From Pelecanus crispus (Eukaryota > Chordata > Aves > Pelecaniformes > Pelecanidae): 64,000 nt of DNA. The notes under the pieces are model-generated. The model saw nothing but the letters and a program-made list of their open reading frames with translations. It was not told where the DNA came from and made no database searches. The position numbers and the translations under genes were made by a program. Location of the stretch: NCBI RefSeq assembly GCF_030463565.1, contig NC_134654.1, positions 17,492,702-17,556,701 of the forward strand. Direction: 5' to 3'. Shown piece by piece: positions 15,102 to 26,847 of this stretch (within the stretch, counting starts at the first letter, position 1; every line of letters starts with the position of its first letter).

Positions 15102-18100
15102 GTACAATTATTTTATCTGTTTTTAAGTGATCTCAGGATGCTTTAAGATATCAACCTCACCATTTTAAAAGCATCCCGTGTTTATGTCACATTAATTATG
15201 TGTATGACCAAAACGCAGCTTTGAGCAAGCAATTGCTCCCAACACTCTTATTTCTGCTTCCATCCAGTTGTGATGAACTGTGTACACACATCCTACAAAC
15301 GGGTAGCCATAGGGCTGATTTCAGTATCTGAGCGTAGCCAAGTACTACCTGCCATTTCCAGGCTGGATCTAACAGCAGATTTTACAAGTACTAAGCAGTA
15401 TTTAAACAACCAAGAAAGCCACGTTTCCCCTTCAAATACTGCACAACAGAGATCCATCTGCACGCAAGCACTTAGAGCAACCAGCTTTATCCTGCTTTCT
15501 GTTCTTGCTATGGTCAGAGCACTGCAAGATGTTGCACTTCATTTTCTGGTTCTGAGAGGTGCTGATTACCAAAGCAATTCCATATGTTACATTTATTTAT
15601 TGCAGAACAGGTCAGCAAAGAACTGAAACTGCCTGGCGACTGATAAATGTGCTAGGGTCTATCAATTTTCAATACGGATACCCCAAGTAGATCTGTGTTT
15701 CAGGACTGCTCAGTAAGAGAGCGGGGCTGGAGTGGCATCAGCACCAGTCTGAAAGGGATTTTCCCAGCACCGCTCCGAGTAGATGGTATCACCTCCTCGC
15801 TGCATCCATCCACGCTCTCACCTGCTGCTGCACACACTTCGAATGTTTCACTATACATCAAGTGCAACCCCTCCAGGCCAAAGGAAGGGTTGCCCTGATC
15901 TCAACCCACCTCCAGCTCAAAACCTGAGCTCTCATAATTAACAGTATATCCTGCTCTACCACCTCACCTCATCTCCATACCACTGTATCCAAACTGTTTT
16001 TCACACTGTATCTCCCTGGCATTAAAGAAGAAGGTCTAACACAGAAGACGCTAAAGTCCTTCCATAAAAACCCAGCTCCCACAAACCCTAAAGGCAAAAC
16101 TCTGGCACATAAAGTTTCTTAAATAACCAACATTCAACACCTAAAACTGCAAGGCAAATCTGCCCACAGTGCCGCACCTATGAACTGCGCCCAATTTCTC
16201 TGGGAGCAGCAAACACTGCTTGGTATTTTGAGTCGTGTTGGACACCAGTCTAACATTGAACAAGTCAGCACCAGTGATTTGGGGCACAATAAGCCATAAT
16301 CACCAAAGGACTCTACAACATAAGCATCAGAGAAGCAATATATTCTGCTCAGTATCTAGGAGAACAGGAGAGAAACAGTGAGGATAGTATCTCTGTGCAA
16401 AGACAGGAGGAGAGACGAGCTGGAAGCACACTTGGAGGTAATGGGAAAACCAGGAGAATCTGCTAGACAGCGCTCACCAACCCACTCAGTGGTGAGTAAA
16501 TCCAGTTCAAAGCACTCTTCAGATTCCAGCAATACCTCACAATAATAATGTGCACAGAAACACAGGTTTCTTATTCTCTCTTGTGTTGTAACCGTTCAGG
16601 TTTCGACCCTACAAGTTTTCTGGGAAATCTATTAAAAGCCTATTAAGCATCCAGCAGCCCACTCACCGAAATCACCATGACGCAAGAGCATATGGTTCCT
16701 ACCAAGCATGACTTTCTTTTAAGCCTGAATATCACCTTCTTTCCAATAATGCCTCAGCGAGCAAGCTACCAAGTGATGCGGGACAGAGCAGTCACCTACT
16801 TCCCCCCCTCCCCATAAATCCTCAAAAAATCTTCTGAAAAGGGGAAGGGACAAAGAAAGCACTGAAGTTAAGAGTCTTTTAAAGTATAAACTAAAGTATA
16901 AACTCTCGAGCTGCATTTCCGTGCCACAAATAGCAAATATTTTAAAATAAAACATTATTTTTAGCCTAAGTGGTGCTTAACAATTTGAGAATAAAATATT
17001 GCCCAGAGACAGTGATATGTCAATTTGAAAATGCTGAAGCAGATGTGCCCTGTTCACACTGAACACCAACTTACGGGGAGCAAGCGAGAAAGCATTTAGG
17101 ACCCTGTCTCTAACATGCAATTACAACCTTCCCTGATTCAGCCAAAAAACAGAAGGACAGTACTCAAGGAGAATGAGCCAGATATAATACCTTGGTATTA
17201 TCTGTGAGGGTAAAATAAATAAAATTATACAGAAACTCCTGTAAGTTTCCTAGAGCTTCTAGCAAAGACTGTTCTGCACAGGACAATTTATTTCCTGCCT
17301 TTCTTTTCTGCAAGCAGTAACTGTAAGGCCAGGATATATAGTTTCAGCTGTTCACAGACAGGTATGTGATTTACCAAAAAGGGGCTGTAAAGGAGAATAG
17401 ACTGGGTTTGTGCCTTTCTGCTTCTTTACGATGCATGACAGACAGCCACCCTAAGAAAGTAGGAAAGCAGGCTAGGAAAATAAATCCCCTCTCTATGGTC
17501 TCGATTTGAGATTTTTTTGAACAGGGGGAAAAGCTAAATTAACACGGAAAAAAATCAGTGTTGAAATATCTACAATTACAGCTAGGTTTTGTTTTCTTTT
17601 TAAACAGTTTAAATCAAATTGCTGAAGAAGCAGATGGGAAAAAGAACTCTCCTTTGCTAAAAGTTGAGGCTTATATTCCTATTAGAGCTTTCCATAAGCC
17701 CTGCTAGAAAACTAAAGATGAGACTTAATAAACAAGATGTTTAAGATCCTAATTCTTATCGAGAAATCCTGAAAGGCTTAAAAAAAAGTTAGAAACTCAT
17801 TTTTCCTCAGCAGTAATTTCTTCAGCATTTCTGATCACCATGAAGACAGATGAAGGAAGACAGCTTCCCCCCCTCCCCACCGCGGTGTGGGTGAGGTAGG
17901 GATTGACTAACTGTGGAAAAATCCACATAATTGAGAAGACAAATGTTGAACAGTTATTTTACGGCTTGAACTATTCAAGGAAAAACGCTAACCGTGCCAA
18001 GAGGCCAGACAGACTCATTGTGTATGTGTGTGAGTATGTAGGAGCCCAGTCAGATTTCAGAAGCGCAACGCTTTTATCCTCATCCAGGTTGTGCCTTGCT

Positions 18101-18734
18101 GGTTTATCTGTTTCTGTAAGCACTGCATCAAGCTGTAAAAAAATACTGGAAGAAAAAGTATCATCTCCCATTTTTACTGGGATACAATATCCCAGTATTA
18201 TGTGTACGTAGAGCATAAAAAAAAACCATACACACAGGCTCAGCAGCACGACCCACTATTAAGGCCATTTGTTGCTTCCCATGAGAAGGCCCTATTTTCG
18301 CTTGCTTAAAACAATGAAAAACTTTAACAACTCAGGCTCAAGATTCCCAACTTGGATGTCTGCTTCCAGACAAATTTAAAAAAAAAAAAAAAATTTAAAG
18401 TTTCAGCCAAAATATCTCAGCCATTTCAGAACAATGCTGGTTTTTCCATGTTAAGACTCTCCAGTGGCCTCAGGAGCTACAGTATCCCAATGCTTTCACA
18501 TTAAGACACACAGAAATTAGAGGGAGATGGAAAAGGACCCAGAAGGGGAACTAGTTGAGCAAGAATGCTGGAATACTGACGGGCAGTTTCAAAAGTGAGG
18601 CTTAGACATTCAGAAGGGGAGATTAAAGATCAACTCAATAAAAGCAGCAGAAGGAGAAGTCTGAAGGAAGCCAAGTTGTGGAAGAGATAGGAAAGAAAGA
18701 GCTAGAGAAGGTCACAATAGAAAACAAGAAGTTG

Positions 18735-19075
18735 TCTAGCCCATCTCCTGTTCCAACTCAGCTCAAGCTGTCAGGAACAATACATGTTCTTAAAGACATC
18801 CCACGACAGGGACTTCGCAACCTCGTGACACTGGCCACTTCACCGCTGTTGGAATAATTTTCCTGCTCCTTGTGACCTCGACTCAATCCCATAACCAAGT
18901 CTTCTTCCTCCCCTCTGGAAACAGCTTGTTTCATTCTTTAAGAACCTTGTGTTCCCATCTCAGCTTTCTCTTCTTTAAACTGAGCTACCCCAGCAGTTCC
19001 TCTTTCCTAGTGAGTCACGCCTCGGTGCTTTAAGTCCTGATTTGCCTACCCTCTGGGCGCCCTCCCCAGGCCCAC
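18735..19075 (-). mobile_element. Old diverged CR1 LINE 3' fragment
   Basis: The order of motifs follows the antisense of a CR1 3' end: CTAGCCCATCTCCTG, then GACAGGGACTTCGCAACCTC, a GTTGGAATAATTTTCCTGC segment, and TTTAAACTGAGCTACCCCAG. Each is a diverged version of motifs seen intact in the copies at 19.2 and 50.2 kb. The call is by eye, so the edges are approximate. Confidence 0.5.
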
Positions 19076-19231
19076 ATTACTTTAAAGGGTTCCGGCCCAA
19101 CCTGCGTGATGTTCCCTCCTCGGTGCCAAGCATAATGAAGGATCACATTCTCCAAACAACACTGGCTTGTACAGAGCCTTTTCCACAATATCATACCAGC
19201 CAGTCATGTTTAAGAGTTGACCCTATACACT

Positions 19232-19770
19232 ACAGAATCATAGAACAGTTTGGGTTGAAAGGCACCTTTAAAGGTCATCTAGTCCACATACCCCCACCCT
19301 CTCCCCCCCGCCCCCCCACAATGAGCAGGGACAGCTTTAACCAGATCAGGTTGCTCAGAGCCCCATCCAACCTGACCCTGAATGTTTCCAGGGATGGGTA
19401 TCTACCAACTCTCTATGCAACTCTTTCAGTGTTTCACCACTCTCATTGTAACAAATTTCTTCCTTACATCTAGTCTGAATCGACCCTCTTTTAGTTTAAA
19501 ACCATTATCTTGTCCTATCACAACAGACCCTACTAAAAAGCCTGTCCCCATCTTTCTTATCAGCCCCCTTTAAGTACTGAAAGGCTGCAATAAGGTCTCC
19601 CCAGAGCCTTCTCTTCTCCAGGCTGAACAACCCCAACTCTCTCAGCCTGTCCTCGTAGGAGAGATGTTCCATCCCTCTGATCACTGTTGTGGCCCTCCTC
19701 TGGACCCGCTCCAACAGGTCCATGTCTTTCCTCTGCTGAGGACTCCAGAGTTGGACACAGTACTCACCTT
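19232..19770 (-). mobile_element. CR1 LINE, 3' end, 5'-truncated
   Basis: The minus-strand 3' terminus is at 19,232 (plus strand ACAGAATCATAGAA, the CR1 octamer-type tail). It is followed by a 3' UTR and a reverse-transcriptase C-terminal fragment. The open piece at 19,505-19,723 includes [20 protein letters not shown] and [14 protein letters not shown], the conserved end of the CR1 ORF2 protein. The remaining C-terminus is broken by stops. The copy stops near 19,770. It differs from the copy at 50.2 kb, so it belongs to another CR1 subfamily. Confidence 0.9.
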
Positions 19771-19799
19771 TAATTTGATTAACCCTTACAGAAGAGTCA

Positions 19800-20190
19800 C
19801 CCCTTGCAGGTAGCCTGACTGAATCTCCCTCTAGTTTGTCAAGATTATTTGGAGGAGTTCTAGCATTACTCCCAATCTAGCTGCAGTCTTTCCCATTTTT
19901 GTATTACATGGGAGTTGCATAAGTACCCTGTGTACTTCACCATCCATGTCCTTAACAAAAATGCTGAACAGAACCAGACTTACACAGCCCAACTGAATAC
20001 ATCCTTCTATTCCAGTTATGAACACCAATTTCTAATTTCTGAGTAGAATTATCCAATCAACATCACATCTATTGAAAATTATTCATTTGAACCCATGCTT
20101 CCACAGACTACTTACAAGAAAGTCTCAGGAGACAGCATCAAAGCCAGTCTTAAGTCAAAAAGACACCTAATTTTTTTCCCCTACTCGTAA
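19800..20190 (-). mobile_element. Ancient CR1/L3-like LINE relic
   Basis: The stretch CCATGTCCTTAACAAAAATG-CTGAACAGAACCAGAC near 19,945-19,980, and a later segment near 20,125-20,160, resemble the antisense of the central reverse-transcriptase region of old CR1/L3 LINEs. No open frame survives. The assignment is by memory of the consensus and is tentative. Confidence 0.4.
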
Positions 20191-21149
20191 GGCTCTTCCA
20201 CAGAGTAAGTCCAAACTCATTTGACACAACTGACTCTTAACAAGGACTTACTTGACAACCACTGTAGGCTTGTCATCCCATCAATACTTACCAATATTTT
20301 GTTTTGTTGTACCAGAGTTCGCCCAGCAGAGTTTGACTGCTAGAAACCCAACCCACCAGAGCCTGGAAGGGAACACAAAGGTGCTTACTCCTTATTCTTA
20401 ACTCTGCTGTCAGCAACCGTCCGTGAAACCCACAGGCAAGACATCTCACCTCTCTCATGCTGCTCCACATCAACCAACACCGGTAAAATTACCCTGTCAG
20501 CTTACATTGCATAGGTCCCTGTGTAGGTGTTCTCATCTGGCTGCTGACCCAGGCTTGGAGACAGATCCATACTGCAGCGGCTTCCCTGGGTTTTTTCAGT
20601 TTTCTTTTTAAGAATACCAGGAAATTTTACAGATAAATAAACACTGGAAACACTGATGCAGCAAAGTTGTGTACTTAAAAGGTTAGGAAATGCTATAAAT
20701 AATACTATTTTGTGTAGGTACATTTTTTCAATCCAATGCAAACTCAATGTAACCATGGTTTTCATTACACAGCTCCTTCAGCAGGCACAGGCAGGGCTTA
20801 CTTCCTTGACAGATACCAAATATTTTGGTTTATCCTCATCATCCAGCACAAGGCTGCATTTCCTATAGACTGCATACAACTCCAACTCTGCTCTGAAGAG
20901 TTAAAAGCTTCCTCCCAGACCTTCCAACGATGGCCCTCCTGACAGTAAGTATGAGTGTATTTTGATTTTGACAGCTTCCTTGGGAGGTGAAACACTATCA
21001 TCCCCTAGTCAGAAGGAAAAAATAAGGAAATTAATAGTTAAGGTTTATTTTGGATGTTCAGTAAAAGAGCATTTGAATGACGTTTTTAAAAGCCACATAT
21101 AAACCAAACCTTATCTATCCTTCCAAACAGTACTTCATATTCCCCAGTA

Positions 21150-21215
21150 CTTCATGGGGGATGGATTAGATGATCTTTCAAGGTCCCTTCCAACCCAAAC
21201 CATCCCATGATTCAT
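21150..21215 (+). mobile_element. Short CR1 3' tail
   Basis: The piece GGATTAGATGATCTTTCAAG followed by GTCCCTTCCAACCCAAACCA and CCCATGATTCATT is the terminal 3' UTR of a CR1 LINE on the plus strand. Only about 65 bp remain. Confidence 0.85.
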
Positions 21216-23300
21216 TACACCCAGAGCACAGCCTGCACCAATTGTTGTTAAGTGCCAATGCTCAAAACCTCTGCAAACCAGACCCTATGATGCGAAGTCA
21301 GAGACACAGAAGAGAATCCCTTCTGAAAAAGCTTGGTTAAGGTGGGTTAGCCACCATCACATGATGCTCCTGGGCAAGAGCAGAGATAGTTTGATGCTCT
21401 AAGGCAACATCTATCTGTTGGTCCCACCACGAAAACCTCTCACAACGCTTGCCTAAACATTTTCCCACACCTGGAAGAAATGAGGCAGAGACCTTAGAAT
21501 AGTTTTTGTCACCACGTATACTCAATTCAACCCCAGAAGACATTGAGTCCTATGCACAAAACGAGGCAGAACCTGCAGAAAACAGTGTGCAACTGTTTTA
21601 AACCTAGAAATACATGCAAGAAGTGCCATCTAACCTTAACTTCGGCATTCCCCAACTTCTGAGTGTTCATATTGAGAATAAGTATTCCACTATTTAGATC
21701 GCTCGTGACAAAAAAGCAATCTTTTAACACAGGTGTTAATTTTTCCCCTAAGAAGGGTCAACTCCAACTAAACAGCATGCAATAAAGACAGAACGTTTCC
21801 CCAGTAAAACTGAAGTAGTTTCTATTCCATACAATAAGCTCAGGAAGCAAAATAAAAAAAAAAAAAATCTATCTGCATAGTATGAGGTCAGTCAGACTAC
21901 GGATGGTTATTTTGCATCTGAATATTAAAAACATATGCTTCTCTGGAGAGGTTTTTAGAAAACTTGAACCTGCTGGTACTCAGCATTTCTCAAGGAATGC
22001 TGAACACCTTCAAATCCCAGCAACCAGAGGACTTGAGCCATCTCAGAAGGGGGTCAAAGCATGCAGGATTGTAACTTTATATGATGAAAATAATATATTG
22101 TTTAGACAAGATGGTGAAATTTTTTTAAAATTTAAAAGTTAATCATTTCTTATTTACAAACTAATCCTAACAATGAGGTAATATATCCACAGTCCCATTG
22201 GTTTTAGTCTCATAACTCAAACATATTCCATGCACACTGCTAATTAGTTTGTATTAGAGCGAAAATGTTCTTAATAAACAGAAACGTGAAATTACTTCAG
22301 GGTTCCTTTTTGATTATGCAATAGCCACGTAAAACAGCCTGTAGGAGAAGCATTTTACTGTATGTATACCTACTGGGCTGTCTGCACCAGAAGAGATGGA
22401 CTTGGGGTTGAACGTTGCCCCAGGTGAGATGAATCGCATCTCTGCTGCCCTAGAATTTCTGATGTTATTTTCAACAAGCCTCTGCATCATCAAGAATACT
22501 TTCACTGGTTTTACAAGAATACTTCTCTATGTGTGTGTAAAGCAACAGCTAGAACAGGGCTGCAGTCTCAGGTGGAGTCTCTAAATTGCATTTTCATGGG
22601 AGCATGTCAGGTTAACAAAAATCATATACCAGGCAAGTCACAGGCTTTGACCATTGAACTGGCACCAAATGAAAGGCTGAGCTCAGTTCACCTCGGAGGC
22701 TTGTGTGTCACCCGCTATGACCAGAGGTGATACAGCAACCTTTATTTGCAAAGTTATTAAAATAAAATACACAATGATTCAACTTTTGGTTGGTTTTAGA
22801 AATTTGATTTTGACAGGAAGTTAAAAGTGTTGCTTATGTAATTAAAGCATCATTATGACAGATTGTTTACTTAAAATGAGCCATTTTAGTTAAGAACATC
22901 CTGGATATTCACTCCGTATACAGCATTCTCTTGACCAGTAAAAAGAAATAAACAGTGGTCTGGTTTTGCAGCTTATCTATTTATGAACATGTTTATGCTC
23001 TGACAAATTTTAAAGGAGCCGGAAGCAAAAGAATCCATCCTTGATGGTGTATAGCAAATGGAGAGCAACATGGTAAAAATGCCAAACACCACAAATTTTG
23101 CAAGCTACCAATATTTACCATCCATCACAGAGTACTATATTCTCATGCAAGCATGCCACAATGAGAAAACAACATCTCTATAAGGGTAAAACAAACAGCA
23201 TTCAGAATTTCTGAAAGCATTCTTCCAAAATTATTGCACTAGATTAGATTGCCTCATCAACAGGGCCAGAGGCCATTTACGCTATTTTCTTTCTTGGGTG

Positions 23301-23319
23301 TTTTTTTTTTTTTTTTTTT
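23301..23319. repeat. Poly(T) run, 19 bases
   Basis: This is a homopolymer in STX8 intron 6. On the minus (transcribed) strand it is poly(A); no retroposed gene is recognised beside it. Confidence 0.85.
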
Positions 23320-26300
23320 AATGTAACAGATGAAAGGATTACAGAAAGTTTTCTTGGGCCAAATTTGGAATTAATGATGGGAAAATTCTTTTGCTAATCC
23401 CCCATCTCTCCCACTGCTAGCAGACTCTTGAGGCTGGAAAAAAAACGTCTCTTGGTACCCTGCTTCTACTTTGCTCATCAGTGCAAAATACTACGCTCGA
23501 GGTTTGAAAAGGACCCTCGGCTTTGAACAGAGCCATAAAATCCCAAGGACAGAGCTATACTGAAAGTCCGAGTAAAGAACAACATGAGACTCCAATTAAA
23601 ACTTGGACGCATTGCAACCAAATCAGAGGATGGGACTCATCTGTTCAGGGCAGATGTCTGCCAAGCAGCCACCTCCATCCAAGCCCAGGCTCGCTTTACA
23701 GTTAGTGGGGAAAATGGGCTTTTCCAGGACATGCTGCACCCTGTCCTCAGGTGGACATGTCAGGCAGGCTGGAGGGATCACACCTGAGCAATCTCTGCTG
23801 GCGTCTGCTGACTACAGAGGAAGCTCAGAGAGACAGGCCAAAAAAATGCAGAGCTAAGCAAGGCTGGTGTCACCCAGCCTGCCCAAGGAGAAGGACAGAC
23901 TCTTCTGGAGAGCACAGCAACCACCGCAGCCGGGACCATTTGCAGGATGCCCTCTTACAAACCTTGAACACTACTCTGCACTGCCTGTCAGCCCACCAGT
24001 GAAGTAAAAATAGATACTGCCAAGTAACTACCCTTCTAAAAGCAAAGTTTAATCATTTTTCAGTCATTTAACAAACACAAAAGAATTTACACACCAACTC
24101 TACTGAGAAGTAAACTTTGCATAATTAACTGGGATGCCTCCAATACTTGTGCATCTGTAAATGCACAGCTACACCAACTGGCACTCAAGGGAAAATGCCT
24201 CTGGCTACCTCGAAGAGCTGGGAAGTGCAAATATCTCAACTGAGCAGAGAGCCTGAGCTGCTCGGGAAGGAAAAAATCAGGCCCGAATAGCAAGCTGTTT
24301 GGAAAATAAGTACGATCCCTAAAGTCTGTTTCATTAACTATCAGACATTATCAGCTATTTCTGAATTAAGCCATGTTTTATCACAACGCCACAACAAACT
24401 AAAGGCACCTAATTAGCTGCAGAAGGTGGGAACATCCAAAGCAGGTCAGGGAAGTGGAAGTCAAGCTTCCCGCAGAAACGGGCAGTTTGATGGAAAATTT
24501 GACTTGAATAAAAAGAAATATTGATGCAGCACTTAATGGACGAACTTCCCCTGCCTCCCCACAATACAGACGATGCCACTATCACTCAGCACTAGGAAGG
24601 AAAGAGATTCTGAGCAAGGGGAAATTACAGGGCACTTATCCTCATCAAACTGACAGCGTAACAGTGACGCAAGATTGGCAGAGCGCCTGAGAAGTCTGTA
24701 GATAGTTAAGCACAGGGCCTAAAATAAGATGCATAAAGGGAAAGTAGCCCCTGGAAAATATTGCTAGGGATTTCAGCTTTTCCAGTGTGCCAGTGGCAAT
24801 GAAATGCCCTACCATATCCCCCTGTATCTGGGGAGGGGGGGGAGGATTGCATAAAGTCAGAGAAAACACAGGAGTTCCACTTGCTCAGTAGTGATGAAGC
24901 CAAGTCCCTCCTTTGTAAGTGTCAGACTATTTCCCACCTTCTTCAGACTGCTTAAAGATCTACAAACAACACACTCTACATGGCTGGCAGGTTTTATTCT
25001 CAGGATTCTAGGACAGTGAGAATCAGAGGCAACTCTGTGTTTTCTCTTCCCTGAGGATCTAGCCCACAGTCAGCAACAGGCAATCCTCACCACTTCTCAC
25101 TCTGAACACCTGGGAAAGTTTCCATCATTTGAGCTGCCTGTAGCTCAAAAAAGAGCTCACATGAAAACATTAAGAATTTTGCTCTAGGCTTTGTAACTAT
25201 CTGCAAGACAAGCAAGTCAAACAAAACTGGCATTATTTGCATTATTTGTAAAAAGGAGGGTTAAATGCATTCCCAATTTCACAGATGTTTCAAGGTTTCA
25301 TTGCTAGAAAAAGTCTGGCATGGTCACACAGAAATGCAATGGTACAATATGCACTACCTTCAGGGTCCCAAAACCAGAAGGATTTGGGGAACCTTTTCAT
25401 ACCCCCAACAGAGGGAAATGGGACACAGATCAATATTTTCCTGATGAGAAACCAAGGTTTCACAGAGAATTAGTAAACATGTTCATGCTCCCACCTGTTT
25501 TCTATTTAGAGGGAAAAAAGCAATTAATATGACTTTTTAAACAACAGTTAATAGAAGAAACTTAGGAAACTGAGATTTCTAATTGAAAATGTCTTTACTC
25601 ACATGAGACAGAGGATCAAAATATGACAAGACCACTAAGCATAGCTTCTCCCAGCTGCACAAACCATTTCTTAACAATCTTAAGATTAATAAACAAAGAC
25701 ACATTCTAGACATTTCATATCCCTCCTGGATTTAGCCACGTATGCAAGGCAAACATGAGAAAGCTTGTTGAAGCTCTTACTTCACTCTCAGTTCAACAGA
25801 GCTCCCAAATAGTACTTCATGTTAAATGATTGTTAATACGGGAACCCCATCACACTGAGCAGACACGCAGAGAAATACAAGGGGAAAAACACGCAGGTCC
25901 AGGAAGAAGCTGATTTAAGCATATCATTTATTAGCAAGTAAAAGGACATTTACCTTCTCAGTGGTTAAGTACAACGCAACCCAAGGATAAACCATATGGC
26001 TCAAGTCTTTGTGCAAGGGAGAAAGCTGGCAGGGTTCCACAGCTCTAATTGAACTATTACCATATTGTAAGAAATGAAAAAGTCAGAAAGACTGGAGGAT
26101 CTGCTCTCCTAGGGACAGTTTGTCATGTGAACAATTAAGTGAGTAACAAAGCATATTTAACAGGAGAGCAATTCCGCCATTTGGCTATTGGCTCATTTTA
26201 AAGAAAATAGGTACTCTTCTAGTTTAATATTGCACTTAATTTGATCCTATATTCAATGCCATGAAACCTTCAAAATCCAAATAATTTGTAGCAAACAATA

Positions 26301-26754
26301 CATCGCTTTTCCTTTAATCACTGGCTCAAAACTTTTCCATTTAGTTAATAAGGAAAGACACAGAATAAGAATGCTCAAGTGAAATCCAGCAACATATCAA
26401 AGCTTACCATAAAAACTGTCATAAAACCAAAAATGCAAAAGATCGGTATAAAATTAATTTTGTACTTTGTACAAATAATCACCAATCTTTTCTTTCAAAA
26501 GGCAGGTTTGATAAAAACATACCAAGTGTTATACATTGTACATGCACAACAGGGTGTGTAGTGAAACACAATAAAACAACCAGGTCATGAACGGATAGAA
26601 ATCTGTAGTGGGTGGCTGTACATAAAGCTTTACAGTTTTGTCTTGTTACTTTGCGGGGAAAAAGCAGTGCAGTTGTATAAGGAGTTAAAAAAAAAAAAAT
26701 CACAATCTTACATAACAATGAGGCAAAATGAGTCTCTATGAATCTTGTTCTTAC

Positions 26755-26847
26755 CATTCTGTTCATCCAGCTCATTCCCAATTTCCTGCCCCATTTGTTT
26801 TTGCCGGGATATGATTGAAGAAAGAGCATCGAGTCCAGCATCTTGCT
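26755..26847 (-). CDS. STX8: STX8 coding exon 6, N-terminal half of SNARE motif
   Basis: This 93-bp exon encodes the end of Glu150 through Asn180 plus one base of codon 181. It begins EQDAGLDALSS and ends IGNELDEQN. The glutamine at 179 is expected to be the zero-layer residue, by alignment to the equivalent IGNEIDTQN of SNAP-25. The acceptor is TGCAG and the donor GTAAGA. The next exon would have to start in phase 1 and is not in the window. Confidence 0.95.

Larger units (their letters stand above)
1..26754 (-). other. STX8: STX8 intron 6, 5' part (at least 26.7 kb)
   Basis: The sequence from the exon 6 donor to the window edge shows no exon 7 (expected to encode EIIDDLANLVENTDEKLRN or similar on the minus strand). 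It is therefore read as intron. It holds one solo LTR (13,817-14,948), CR1 and L3-like relics (18,735-20,190 and 21,150-21,215), an AAT microsatellite and homopolymer runs. Between them the DNA is AT-rich and unremarkable; the many short ORFs have no recognisable family. Confidence 0.8.
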
